Assembly (NCBI GenBank): GCA_903929355.1
Contig: CAIYUN010000034.1
Location: 42,471-106,470 of the forward strand
Source: an uncultured Opitutaceae bacterium
Lineage (GTDB): Bacteria; Verrucomicrobiota; Verrucomicrobiia; Opitutales; Opitutaceae
DNA length: 64,000 nt
Reading direction: 5' to 3'
The notes under the pieces are model-generated. The model was not told where the DNA came from and searched no databases. It was given only the letters and a program-made list of their open reading frames with translations. Both the position numbers and the translations under genes were made by a program. This document shows, in pieces, positions 44,749 to 53,230 of the stretch. The first letter of the stretch is position 1, and each line of letters opens with the position of its first letter.

Positions 44749-44930
44749 TTGTGAATTGTGGATTGCGGAATTTGGATTGCGGATTTGGGACACGAAGAGT
44801 GCGGAGACGATCCGGAGGTCACGGAGGTAGGATCGTCTTCCGCGAATTATCCGTGTTCATCCGTGTAATCCGTGGTTACTCCGAAGGCATTGGTCCGGCC
44901 TCCGACTTTCGACCTGCGACCTTTGACTTT
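44749..44930. repeat. Dispersed repeats after actP
   Basis: GATTGCGGAATTTGGATTGC (44761-44780), GGAGGTCACGGAGG (44814-44827), TTCATCCGTGTAATCCGTGG (44856-44875) and GACTTTCGACCTGCGACC (44907-44923). Four families lie side by side with no gene. Confidence 0.7.
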
Positions 44931-44955
44931 TGACTGCCGCCCTTTGCTTCAGACC

Positions 44956-46593
44956 TCACCCGAACTTCACCCCCACGATCACGGCCAGTGCCGCCAGCGC
45001 AACCGGCGGCCAGAACCCGCCGCGTTCCTTGCGCCACCCGGTCGCGTAACCGGCGAGGCACATGGCGACCACGGCCGCCATGGCCGCCGGCCCGGCCCAG
45101 TCCGTTCGGAAGTGCGCCGTCCAAAACGCGCCCGGCACCCGCGTGCCCTGCCGGATCAAGAGGTCGATCAGTCCCAGCAGCGCGCCCGCCGCTTCATTGC
45201 ACCACCGGCCCGCCCAGCCCAGGCCGGCCAGCCCGCAGACGAGTGACGCCACCCCCGCCATGATCACACCCGACGCGAGCGGCACCAGCACGAGATTGGC
45301 CACCAGTGCCCCGGCCGCGAACACCCCGAAAAACTCGACCCCCGAGAGGGTGCTTACCAGCGTCGCCGCGCAGCCGAGACCCAGCACATCGAACGCCCGC
45401 CGCCGCAGCTTGGCCCGCATCCAATGGTGCCAGCGCCACGCCTCCTCCGGCAGGTCGGGGAACGCCGGCCATCCCGCCTGCCAGCGCTCCGCCAGCGGCA
45501 GCCCGAAGGTGAGGATCGCCGTCACCACCGCATAGGACATCTCAAAGCTCGCGCTGAAAAAATCGAGCGGATCGAGGAGCAGCGTGAGCAGCGCGGCCGC
45601 CGTGATGGCCGCCAGCGGGTTGGAGGGCCGGCGGATGATCCACGCCGATTCCAGCATGGCCACCATCAGAAACGCCCGCACGGCCGACGGGCTCGCCCCG
45701 GTTGTGTCCACGTCGAGCCAGAGGACCGCGAGTACCACGACGTTGGCCGCCGCGCGCGGGCAGCGCAGCAACGCCAGCAACAGGTGAAGCGAGACGGCCA
45801 CCACCCCGATGTGCAGCCCGTTGATTGCAAACAGGTGCATGGTGCCGCTGTGCATGAACAGGTCGTGCTGCTCGGGGCTCAGGTCGCGCTTCTGGCCAAG
45901 CATCATCGCGCGATAGACGGCCACCTGCTCCGGCCGGGCCTCAAGTCCCGTGCGGAGCAGCGCGTCCATCCGCACCAGCAGCCGGGCGCAAAACTGCTGG
46001 TAGGCGGAGGCGGACTGCACGGTCGCCGTCACGCGGCCGCGGGTAAGCTCAAAGTTCAGCCCCGCGCCCACGAGGAAATCCTCAAAGGAGTCCGGCACCG
46101 GCCGCTCGGGCAGGCTTTGCAGCACGCCGGTCACGTCGATCTCGCCGCCGCGAATTGGCGCCGCCTCGCCCGCGGCCAGGGTGAGCGCGTAATACAGTCT
46201 TTGCCCGCGCAGGGACGCCAGATGGGCGTCGGCCGCGGTGACCACCGCCGCCCCGCTCGCCCGGCGGGCCTCCGTCGGGGTGAAAGTTCGGGTGACCCGC
46301 AGCGTGAGCCGGGCCTCGCGCGGCGGCAGGGCGTCCCAGGCGGGCAGATGCGCGCGGTAGAGCGTGTAACTGGCGCCGCCGGCGAGGATCATGGCGAGGC
46401 CCATGGTCACCGCCCACACGCGGGGCGTACGCCCCGCGGTGAAGCCCGCCAGCGCCGCCAATCCTGCGGCAGCCCCGGCCAGCCCTGTGGGAGACGCCGG
46501 CAACCAGCCCAAGCGCCCAGCCGAGAGCCCGGCCAGCAGTGGCAGCACGAGCCACAACAACGGTGCGCGATGACGGAGGCTCCGGCTGGTCAT
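44956..46593 (-). CDS. comEC: ComEC/Rec2-family membrane channel core
   Basis: A 545-residue polytopic protein with the ComEC competence domain: 'HSGTMHLFAINGLHIGVVA' (signature, around 255), 'GASPSAVRAFLMVAMLESAW', and many membrane helices. The N-terminal OB-like domain (about 90-190, 'GGEIDVTGVLQSLPER') is present. The C-terminal metallo-beta-lactamase nuclease domain found in full-length ComEC (700-800 residues) is absent; the protein ends after a last membrane helix 'PVALAALAVIVGVKFG'. It is probably the DNA-import channel, with any nuclease on another protein. Confidence 0.87.
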   Translation of the reverse strand: MTSRSLRHRAPLLWLVLPLLAGLSAGRLGWLPASPTGLAGAAAGLAALAGFTAGRTPRVWAVTMGLAMILAGGASYTLYRAHLPAWDALPPREARLTLRVTRTFTPTEARRASGAAVVTAADAHLASLRGQRLYYALTLAAGEAAPIRGGEIDVTGVLQSLPERPVPDSFEDFLVGAGLNFELTRGRVTATVQSASAYQQFCARLLVRMDALLRTGLEARPEQVAVYRAMMLGQKRDLSPEQHDLFMHSGTMHLFAINGLHIGVVAVSLHLLLALLRCPRAAANVVVLAVLWLDVDTTGASPSAVRAFLMVAMLESAWIIRRPSNPLAAITAAALLTLLLDPLDFFSASFEMSYAVVTAILTFGLPLAERWQAGWPAFPDLPEEAWRWHHWMRAKLRRRAFDVLGLGCAATLVSTLSGVEFFGVFAAGALVANLVLVPLASGVIMAGVASLVCGLAGLGWAGRWCNEAAGALLGLIDLLIRQGTRVPGAFWTAHFRTDWAGPAAMAAVVAMCLAGYATGWRKERGGFWPPVALAALAVIVGVKFG

Positions 46594-46614
46594 GCCCTTA
46601 AGTGTGCAACCGCG

Positions 46615-46775
46615 AAGGGACGCAAATCGACGCTAATTTTTGACCCCGGATCGAAAGGACGGAATTCGGATTTGAACAGGGGGCAACTGAGGAAACAGAG
46701 GGTTGGGAGAGGTCAGATGGCCGATTTCTCCGGGCTGTCATTGGGGCCCATTAGTGTGCATTAGTGGTTTCAAGC
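46615..46775. repeat. Dispersed repeats before rarA
   Basis: GGGACGCAAATCGACGCTAA (46617-46636), GGATTTGAACAGGGGGCAAC (46668-46687) and CATTAGTGTGCATTAGTGG (46749-46767). The last unit ends six bases before the rarA ATG, so the leader of rarA is itself repeat DNA. Confidence 0.65.
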
Positions 46776-48113
46776 ATGCCTTTCTCCGATCAGCCCGACC
46801 TCTTTGGCGACGATCCTGTCGTCGCCCGGCCGCCGGCGGCGCAGCCGCTGGCGGCGCGCATGCGGCCGCGCGCGCTTGCTGAGCTCGTCGGGCAGGAGCA
46901 TCTGCTGGCACCCGGCGGGCTGCTGCCGCGGCTCATCGCGCAAAACCGCTTCGGCTCGCTGATTTTCTACGGGCCACCCGGCACCGGCAAAACCAGCTTC
47001 GCCGAGGTCATCGCCCGCGAGACCAAGAGCCGCTTTGTGCGGGTGAATGCCGTGCTGTCCGGCGCGGCCGAGCTGCGCGACGTGCTCGCCGCCGCGCGCC
47101 GCCGGCCGGAGGCCGCCACCATCCTCTTCATCGACGAGCTGCACCGCTTCAACAAATCGCAGCAGGACCTTCTCCTGCCCGACGTGGAGGAGGGCGTCGT
47201 GCGGCTCATCGGCGCGACCACCCACAACCCCGGCTTCTACATCAACCCGCCGCTCCTCTCGCGCAGCCATCTGTTCCGCCTGGAGCCACTCGCGCCCGCC
47301 GCTGTTGCCGCCGTGCTCCGTCGCGCGCTGACCGACCCGGAACGCGGGCTGGGCGCGCGGCACCACTCCGCGGCCGACCAGGTTCTCGCCAGTCTCGCCG
47401 GGCTCTGCGATGGCGACCTGCGCCGCGCGCTCAACGCCCTCGAGGTCATCGCGCTTAGCCTGCCGGTGGGCGCGCCCATCACGGCCGGAGAGCTGGAACT
47501 CTTCGCGCGTGAGCGCCGCATCCGCTACGACGCCGGGGAGGACGAGCACTACGACACCATCTCCGCCTTCATCAAGAGCTGCCGCGGGAGCGACCCCGAT
47601 GCCGCGATGTACTGGCTGGCCAAGATGCTCGCGGGGGGCGAGGACCCCCGCTTTATCGCGCGGCGCCTCGTGATTCTGGCGAGCGAGGATGTGGGGCTCG
47701 CCGATCCGCTGGCGCTGCCGCTCGCGGTTGCGGCGCACCACGCGTGCGACTTCGTCGGCCTGCCCGAGGCGGAACTCACGCTCGCGCACGCCACGCTTTA
47801 CATCGCGACCGCGCCCAAGAGCAACTCCGCCACGCTCGCGCTCGGCGCCGCCCACGCCGCGCTCAAGGACGGGCCGGTGCAGCCCGTGCCGCTGCCGTTG
47901 CGCGACAAGAGCGGGGCCGCCAGCAAACAGGCCGGCCATGGCCGGGGCTACCGCTACTCGCACGATTACGAGGAAAATATCTCCGGCCAGGATTATTTGA
48001 CCAAGCCGCTGACCCTCTACACCCCCAAGACGGTGGGCCACGAGGCCCGCATCGCCGAGCGGCTGACGCGGTGGCAGGCGTTGAAGGCGCAGGTGCGCGC
48101 GGGTGGCGGGTGA
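46776..48113 (+). CDS. rarA: Replication-associated recombination protein A (AAA+)
   Basis: RarA/MgsA clamp-loader-like AAA+ ATPase, 445 residues, acting at stalled replication forks. Walker A 'YGPPGTGKTSF' (~65-75), Walker B 'FIDELHRFNKSQQD' (~119-132), sensor 1 'IGATTHNP', an arginine-finger region 'LLSRSHLF', and the C-terminal tetramerisation domain ('DPDAAMYWLAKMLAGGEDPRFIARRL', split; 'LASEDVGLADP') are all typical. The N terminus contains 'QPDLFGDD', which resembles a clamp-binding peptide. ATG 46776. Confidence 0.95.
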   Translation: MPFSDQPDLFGDDPVVARPPAAQPLAARMRPRALAELVGQEHLLAPGGLLPRLIAQNRFGSLIFYGPPGTGKTSFAEVIARETKSRFVRVNAVLSGAAELRDVLAAARRRPEAATILFIDELHRFNKSQQDLLLPDVEEGVVRLIGATTHNPGFYINPPLLSRSHLFRLEPLAPAAVAAVLRRALTDPERGLGARHHSAADQVLASLAGLCDGDLRRALNALEVIALSLPVGAPITAGELELFARERRIRYDAGEDEHYDTISAFIKSCRGSDPDAAMYWLAKMLAGGEDPRFIARRLVILASEDVGLADPLALPLAVAAHHACDFVGLPEAELTLAHATLYIATAPKSNSATLALGAAHAALKDGPVQPVPLPLRDKSGAASKQAGHGRGYRYSHDYEENISGQDYLTKPLTLYTPKTVGHEARIAERLTRWQALKAQVRAGGG

Positions 48114-48265
48114 GTGCCCTCAGGGCTGTGCTTGAAGGGCCGCAATGATCGCCGTGGTGATTCGTCGTCGGGTGGCGTCGTGCAATTCGCCGAGCTGGTG
48201 GTGATGATGGCCTCGACAGCGCTCTGGAAGAGAACCTCCCTGTCATAGCCCAACGGGATCCCCCC

Positions 48266-49516
48266 TCACCCGCCCTGCCCCGCGAGCTGCTTCGCGACCG
48301 GGCCGTCGAGGTGCATCACCTGGGTCGGGAAGGCGAAGGAGAGGCCGCGCGCGGCCACCGCGCGCATGAGCCCGAGGTTGATCCGCTGCCGCGCCGCGAG
48401 GTGGTGGTCGTAGTTGGGGTCTTTCGTCAGATAGACCACCCACAGGTCCAGCGACGACTGGTTGAGGTCGCGGAAATAGACCTGCACGGTGGCCGCGTCC
48501 ACCGTCGCTTCGGTGATGATCATCTGGCGGATGTCCCCGACGATCTGCTCCATCTGCTCGGGTTTCGTGTCGTAGGTCAGGCTGATGATCTGCTCCGAAC
48601 GCCGGCCGGTGAACCGGGAAAGGTTCTGGACCGCCTCCGCCGCCACGGTCTTGTTGGGGATGATGGCCAGCGACTGGTCCAGCAGCCGGAGCTTGGTGGA
48701 GCGCAGGCCGATGTCCTCGACCACCCCCTGCTGCTTGCCGATCAGCACCATTTCGCCGAGCTTGAACGGCTGGTCGATTGCGACCACGACGGAGCCGAAA
48801 AAGTTGGCCAAGGTGTCCTGGGCCGCCAGCGCGAACGCCAGGCCGCCGATGCCCAGGCCGGCGAGAAACGCCCCCACATCCGCGCCCAGTCCCTGCGCGA
48901 TCTTCAGGGCGCCAAAAATCACGCCGAGGGTGAGGAGCGACTTTTTGATCCAAGGCATGAACGCCGCGACGCCCAGCTGTTTTTCCCGGGCCGCATCCTG
49001 CAGGTGGTCCAGCAAGCCGTTGACCGCCTGCAGGACCAGCCACAGCAGCATGAGCGAATAGGCGACGGCTGCGGCGTAATCGATCCGGGAGTGGTTCACC
49101 TCCGAGAGCCCCAGCACCTTCAGGGCGGCCAGCACGCCGGTGAGCACGATCAGCCCGCCGATCGGTGCCTCGATGGCTGGCAGCACCCGCAGGTTCAGGC
49201 TGGGCGCGGCCTTGGCCACGCGCTTTTTCAAAAAGCCAAACACCACGGTTGTGAGCGCCCGGCGGAGCAGGATGGCGAGGATCAGGAAGAGGGCGGCGAT
49301 CGTCCAATGCATCGGCGTGTGCCCGCTGGGCTGCACATGAAACAGGTCGAGCATCGAGTCCACCAGGCTCTCGAGAAAGTGCGGGGCGGGCAGGTTGGGA
49401 ACGGGGACGGGCGGTTGGACCGCCGGGGTGGGGGCGGCTGCGGGCGGGGTTTGCGCCCGCACCGCCGGCAGCAGCAGCAGGGCGGCGGCCAGGAGGAGAT
49501 GGCGGAGAAGCTTCAT
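48266..49516 (-). CDS. MscS-family mechanosensitive channel
   Basis: A 416-residue small-conductance mechanosensitive channel relative. Signal peptide 1-21, a Pro-rich linker, then about four or five membrane helices. The pore helix 'FLAGLGIGGLAFALAAQDTLANFFGSVVV' (split; Gly/Ala-rich TM3) is followed by the MscS beta domain 'PFKLGEMVLIGKQQGVVEDIGLRSTKLRLLD'-type core and 'IIPNKTV'. The C-terminal cytosolic domain is complete. It opens under membrane tension during osmotic downshift. ATG 49516. The 48114-48265 gap shows nothing clear. Confidence 0.92.
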   Translation of the reverse strand: MKLLRHLLLAAALLLLPAVRAQTPPAAAPTPAVQPPVPVPNLPAPHFLESLVDSMLDLFHVQPSGHTPMHWTIAALFLILAILLRRALTTVVFGFLKKRVAKAAPSLNLRVLPAIEAPIGGLIVLTGVLAALKVLGLSEVNHSRIDYAAAVAYSLMLLWLVLQAVNGLLDHLQDAAREKQLGVAAFMPWIKKSLLTLGVIFGALKIAQGLGADVGAFLAGLGIGGLAFALAAQDTLANFFGSVVVAIDQPFKLGEMVLIGKQQGVVEDIGLRSTKLRLLDQSLAIIPNKTVAAEAVQNLSRFTGRRSEQIISLTYDTKPEQMEQIVGDIRQMIITEATVDAATVQVYFRDLNQSSLDLWVVYLTKDPNYDHHLAARQRINLGLMRAVAARGLSFAFPTQVMHLDGPVAKQLAGQGG

Positions 49517-49561
49517 GCCGGGCTGGTTTCAACGCCTGCACGGGCCGGTGTCAAGGGAGGC

Positions 49562-49658
49562 CAGTGGTCAGATGCCAGATGTCTGAAGCCAGAGGTCAGA
49601 TGCCAGAAGTCAGATGTCAGAGGCCAGATGTCAGATGTCAGATGTCAGAGGTCAGAGG
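49562..49658. repeat. Long CAGATGTCAGA heptamer array
   Basis: About a dozen seven-base units of the forms GTCAGAT, GCCAGAT and GTCAGAG in a row. The last unit supplies the TGA stop codon (49652-49654, minus strand) of the TerC-type gene. Confidence 0.8.
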
Positions 49659-50374
49659 GCGGGAGGGATGGGTTCTTGGTGCTTGGTTCGGGCCCGGCGC
49701 AGGCGTGACCAGACCAGCACCCCCAGCGCGACTCCTGCCTCGGTCGCATGGCGGACGCCGTCGCCCGGGAAAAACCGCGCCGCCAACGGGTCGGTGAGGA
49801 TCATCCCGGCCCCGACCTTGCCGAGCAGGGCCGCGCCGGCGTCGATCAGGAACGGCCATCGCTCCATCCACCGCGCGAGCAGTCCGCTCGCCCCGACCAC
49901 CAGCGGGATGCTCAGGGCCAGGCCAAACAGCAACAGGCCGGGGTCGCCGTGCGCCGCACCCGCGACCGCCAGCACATTGTCGAGCGACATCACCAGGTCG
50001 GCCCAGAGAATCAGCCGCACGGCGGGCCAGAACCGGCCCGCCTCCCCCTCCTGCGCGCCGGGCCGGGTGCCCTGTCGCGGAAACTCGAACGCCAGCCAGA
50101 GGATGAACCCACCGCCCGCGAGCTTGAGCCCCGGGATTCCCAGGAGGCTCGCCGCCACCAGGGTCAACCCGGTGCGGAGGACCACCGCCGCGCTGGCCCC
50201 GGTGATCAGCCCGGCCCGCCGTTGGCGGGCCGGCAGCGTGCGGGCCGCCAGCGCGATGACGACGGCGTTGTCGCCCGCCAGCAGGAGATCGAGCAGCCCG
50301 ATCTGCACGACCGACCACCCATACGCCCACGGGGGCATGGCGGCAAGGACAGCGGAGAAGGCGGTGGAGGACAT
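49652..50374 (-). CDS. TerC/YjbE-family membrane protein
   Basis: A 240-residue polytopic protein with about seven helices and the two Asp-Asn motifs of the TerC family: 'LLLAGDNAVVIALAA' (near 30-45) and 'ADLVMSLDNVLAVAGAA' (near 125-142). Members of this family (TerC, Alx, YkoY/YceF) are linked to tellurite resistance and manganese export. The C-terminal tail after the last helix ('RLRRARTKHQEPIPPAL') is basic and ends within a dispersed repeat array, so the native tail may have been cut or extended. Confidence 0.87.
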   Translation of the reverse strand: MSSTAFSAVLAAMPPWAYGWSVVQIGLLDLLLAGDNAVVIALAARTLPARQRRAGLITGASAAVVLRTGLTLVAASLLGIPGLKLAGGGFILWLAFEFPRQGTRPGAQEGEAGRFWPAVRLILWADLVMSLDNVLAVAGAAHGDPGLLLFGLALSIPLVVGASGLLARWMERWPFLIDAGAALLGKVGAGMILTDPLAARFFPGDGVRHATEAGVALGVLVWSRLRRARTKHQEPIPPAL

Positions 50375-50557
50375 CGGCGAACGGCGGGCCCGCCGATGCT
50401 CCCGCCCTTGGCCGGGCCGTCAACGGCAATTGGCCGGCCGGAAGGCGCCCAACGGGACGTGCCCCCGTCGCTTTCTCACAATCAGATGTTGCCGCCACCG
50501 GTCGCCGGTCTCTAGGGTCAGGCTCGTTTTCGATCCACAACCCCCCCCTCCTTCGCC

Positions 50558-51613
50558 ATGATCCCGTCCCGTCTTTTCCCTCGTCTTGTCCTGACCGCCC
50601 TCGTCCTCCTCGCTGGCCTGGCCGGCGCCTCCTGCTCGAAAAGCGCGGCCCCGGACGCCACGGCCCCTGCGGCCAAGGCCAAGATCGTCATCGGACTATC
50701 CCTCGACACCCTGAAGGAGGAGCGCTGGCAGCATGACCGCGACATCTTCAAGGCGGAGGCCGAGAAACTCGGCGCTGAGGTCGTCATTCTTTCGGCCAAC
50801 AGCGACGACACCCAGCAGGTGCGCGACGTCGAGACCCTCATCAGCAAGGGAGTCAACGTCCTCGTCATCGTGCCCCACAACGGCTCGGCCATGGATCGCG
50901 CGGTCAAGGACGCCAATGACGCCAAGATCCCGGTGATCTCCTACGACCGCCTGATCCTCAACGCCAACATTGATTACTACCTGAGCTTCGACAACGTGAA
51001 GGTGGGCGAGGCCCAGGGCACCTACGTCAAGGACCACCTGCCGGCGGACCATGTGGCCCAGGTCGTCCGCATTTACGGCGCGCCGACCGACAACAACGCC
51101 AAGCTCTTCAAGCAGGGCCAGGACAACATCCTCAACCCCCTCATCGCGGCGGGCAAAATCAAGGTGGTGCACGAGGACTGGGCGACCGACTGGAAGCCGG
51201 ACGTCGCGAAGAACATCATGAACGCCGCGATCACCAAGGCCGGCCATGCGATCGACATCGTGGTCGCCTCCAACGACGGCACCGCCGGCGGCGCGATCCA
51301 GGCCCTCAGCGAGGAAAAGATTGACGGCAAGGTGCTGGTGACCGGGCAGGACGCGGAACTGGCCGCCTGCCAGCGCATCATGAACGGCACCCAGGCCATG
51401 ACCATCTACAAGCCGCTCAAGACCCTCGCGACGCAGGCCGCCCAAATTGCGGTGGCGATCGGCCAGGGCCACCCGCCTGCCATCGCCGACACGCTGGACA
51501 ACGGGATGAAGAAAGTCCCCTCCATTTTTGTGCCGGTGGTCGCCGTGGACAAGGGCAACATGCTGGCGACGGTGGTCGCGGACGGCTTCCACACGGCGGC
51601 GGATTTGAAGTAA
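50558..51613 (+). CDS. xylF: Xylose-type ABC transporter, substrate-binding lipoprotein
   Basis: A periplasmic binding protein of 351 residues with a lipoprotein signal (lipobox 'LAGASC', Cys26), so it is lipid-anchored. The type-1 fold of sugar-binding proteins is clear: 'KIVIGLSLDTLKEERWQHDR' at the start, 'VLVIVPHNGSAMDRAV', 'PVISYDRLI' (characteristic of XylF), 'NDGTAGGAIQAL' and 'VTGQDAELAACQRI'. It is the first gene of a three-gene operon (1-base and 11-base gaps). Xylose is the best guess; related pentoses are possible. Confidence 0.88.
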   Translation: MIPSRLFPRLVLTALVLLAGLAGASCSKSAAPDATAPAAKAKIVIGLSLDTLKEERWQHDRDIFKAEAEKLGAEVVILSANSDDTQQVRDVETLISKGVNVLVIVPHNGSAMDRAVKDANDAKIPVISYDRLILNANIDYYLSFDNVKVGEAQGTYVKDHLPADHVAQVVRIYGAPTDNNAKLFKQGQDNILNPLIAAGKIKVVHEDWATDWKPDVAKNIMNAAITKAGHAIDIVVASNDGTAGGAIQALSEEKIDGKVLVTGQDAELAACQRIMNGTQAMTIYKPLKTLATQAAQIAVAIGQGHPPAIADTLDNGMKKVPSIFVPVVAVDKGNMLATVVADGFHTAADLK

Positions 51614-51614
51614 A

Positions 51615-53219
51615 ATGCCCTCGCCGTTGCTTGAGGTTCGCAACCTGGTTAAAAAGTTCCCGGGTGTGGTCGCGTTGAAAAACGTCAATTTTGAGCTGCA
51701 CTCCGGGGAAGTCCACGCGCTCTGCGGCGAAAACGGCGCCGGCAAGTCCACCCTGATCAAGCTGCTCGGAGGGATCTATCCGAGCGGATCCTACGCGGGG
51801 GAGATCCTGGTGGACGGTCGCCCCGTCGGGTTCCATGGCATCCGCGACGCCGAGCACGCCGGCATCTCGGTCATCACGCAGGAATTCGCGCTGGTGGACG
51901 CGCTGAGCGTGGCCGAGAACATTTTTCTGGGCCGGGCGCCGCGCCGCGGGCTGCGGGTGGACTGGCTGGAGATGCACCAGCGCGCCGCCGCGCTGCTCAA
52001 AGATTTCGGCCTGAACCTCGAACCCGAGACGCCGGTGGGCACGTTGGGCATCGGGCAGAAGCAGTTGATTGAGATCGTCCGCGCGATGGACAAAAAATCC
52101 CGGGTGCTCGTGTTGGACGAGCCGACCGCCGCCCTGACCGAGCAGGAAGTGGCGGTGCTGCTCGACCACCTGCGCCGCCTCCGGGCCCAGGGCACGACCT
52201 GCATCTACATCTCGCACAAGCTGGACGAGGTGCTGGCCATCGCGGACCGCATTACCGTGCTGCGCGACGGCGCGAGCATCACCACGCTGGCGGTGCAGGA
52301 CGCGACGATTCCGCTGATCATCAAGCATATGGTGGGAAGGGAAATCACGGATTTGTTTCCGCGGAGACCGGGGTGGAGCGCGTTGACCCCAACGCGCCTG
52401 GAGGCCGCGCCAGCCGGACAGCGCGGGGAGGGCGCAGCAACTCTGCGCCCCTCCAATGACCAGGCGGTCCTGAGCGTGCGGCATTTGAACGTGGCTCTCG
52501 CCAAGGGGAAGCCGGAGGTGCTCCACGACATTTCCTTCGAGCTCCGGGCGGGCGAAGTGCTGGGGTTTGGCGGGCTGATGGGCGCGGGGCGGACGGAGCT
52601 GCTGATGCATCTCTTCGGGGCCTGGGGCCACCGACTCGGCGGCGAGGTCATCCTGAAAGGCGGGCCGCACGCCCACCCGACGCCCGGTGGCTCCATCCGG
52701 CGCGGCCTGGTGCTCGCGAGCGAGGATCGCCGCCGCTACGGCCTGATTCTGGCCCAGGAGATCGGCTTCAACCTCTCGCTGTCGAGCCTGCGCGAGTTCA
52801 CGCGGTGCGGCGGCCGGATCGACGCGCCCGCCGAGCAGGTGCGGAATCAGCATTTCTTCGACTCGCTCCGGGTGAAGGCCCCGGGCCAGCACACCCGGGC
52901 CGGCACCCTCTCCGGCGGCAACCAGCAGAAGGTCGTGCTCGGCAAGGCCCTGATGACCGGCCCTTCGGTCGTCATGCTCGACGAGCCGACCCGGGGCATC
53001 GATGTGGGCGCCAAGCTGGAGGTCTATGAACTGATCAACCGCCTGACGGCCGAGGGTGAGGCCGTAATCCTCGTGTCGAGCGAACTGCCCGAGCTGATGG
53101 GCATGAGCGACCGCATCATCATGCTCCACGAGGGGGCGGTGGGTGGTGAGTTTGCGCGCGCGGACTTTGCCCAGGAGAAACTGCTCGCCGCCGCGATGGG
53201 CCACGCCCACGCTGCCTGA
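51615..53219 (+). CDS. xylG: Sugar ABC transporter ATPase (two ATP-binding domains)
   Basis: A 534-residue twin ATPase of the RbsA/XylG type. Domain 1 has 'GENGAGKST' (Walker A, ~40), 'LGIGQKQLIEIVRAM' (signature) and 'VLVLDEPTAAL'. Domain 2 has the degenerate P-loop 'GLMGAGRTELL', as is normal for the family, 'LSGGNQQKVVLGKAL' and 'VVMLDEPTRGID'. The linker between the domains (residues 253-275) reads 'GWSALTPTRLEAAPAGQRG' and is coded by a GCGCGTTG-ACCC-CAACGCGC palindrome plus flanks, the same family found between genes and in queA. Starts 1 base after xylF. Confidence 0.93.
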   Translation: MPSPLLEVRNLVKKFPGVVALKNVNFELHSGEVHALCGENGAGKSTLIKLLGGIYPSGSYAGEILVDGRPVGFHGIRDAEHAGISVITQEFALVDALSVAENIFLGRAPRRGLRVDWLEMHQRAAALLKDFGLNLEPETPVGTLGIGQKQLIEIVRAMDKKSRVLVLDEPTAALTEQEVAVLLDHLRRLRAQGTTCIYISHKLDEVLAIADRITVLRDGASITTLAVQDATIPLIIKHMVGREITDLFPRRPGWSALTPTRLEAAPAGQRGEGAATLRPSNDQAVLSVRHLNVALAKGKPEVLHDISFELRAGEVLGFGGLMGAGRTELLMHLFGAWGHRLGGEVILKGGPHAHPTPGGSIRRGLVLASEDRRRYGLILAQEIGFNLSLSSLREFTRCGGRIDAPAEQVRNQHFFDSLRVKAPGQHTRAGTLSGGNQQKVVLGKALMTGPSVVMLDEPTRGIDVGAKLEVYELINRLTAEGEAVILVSSELPELMGMSDRIIMLHEGAVGGEFARADFAQEKLLAAAMGHAHAA

Positions 53220-53230
53220 TTTTCCCGCCG

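Noticed and set aside
49562..49658. CRISPR-like regular array
   Set aside because: Units are only seven bases with no spacers; it is a tandem low-complexity array.
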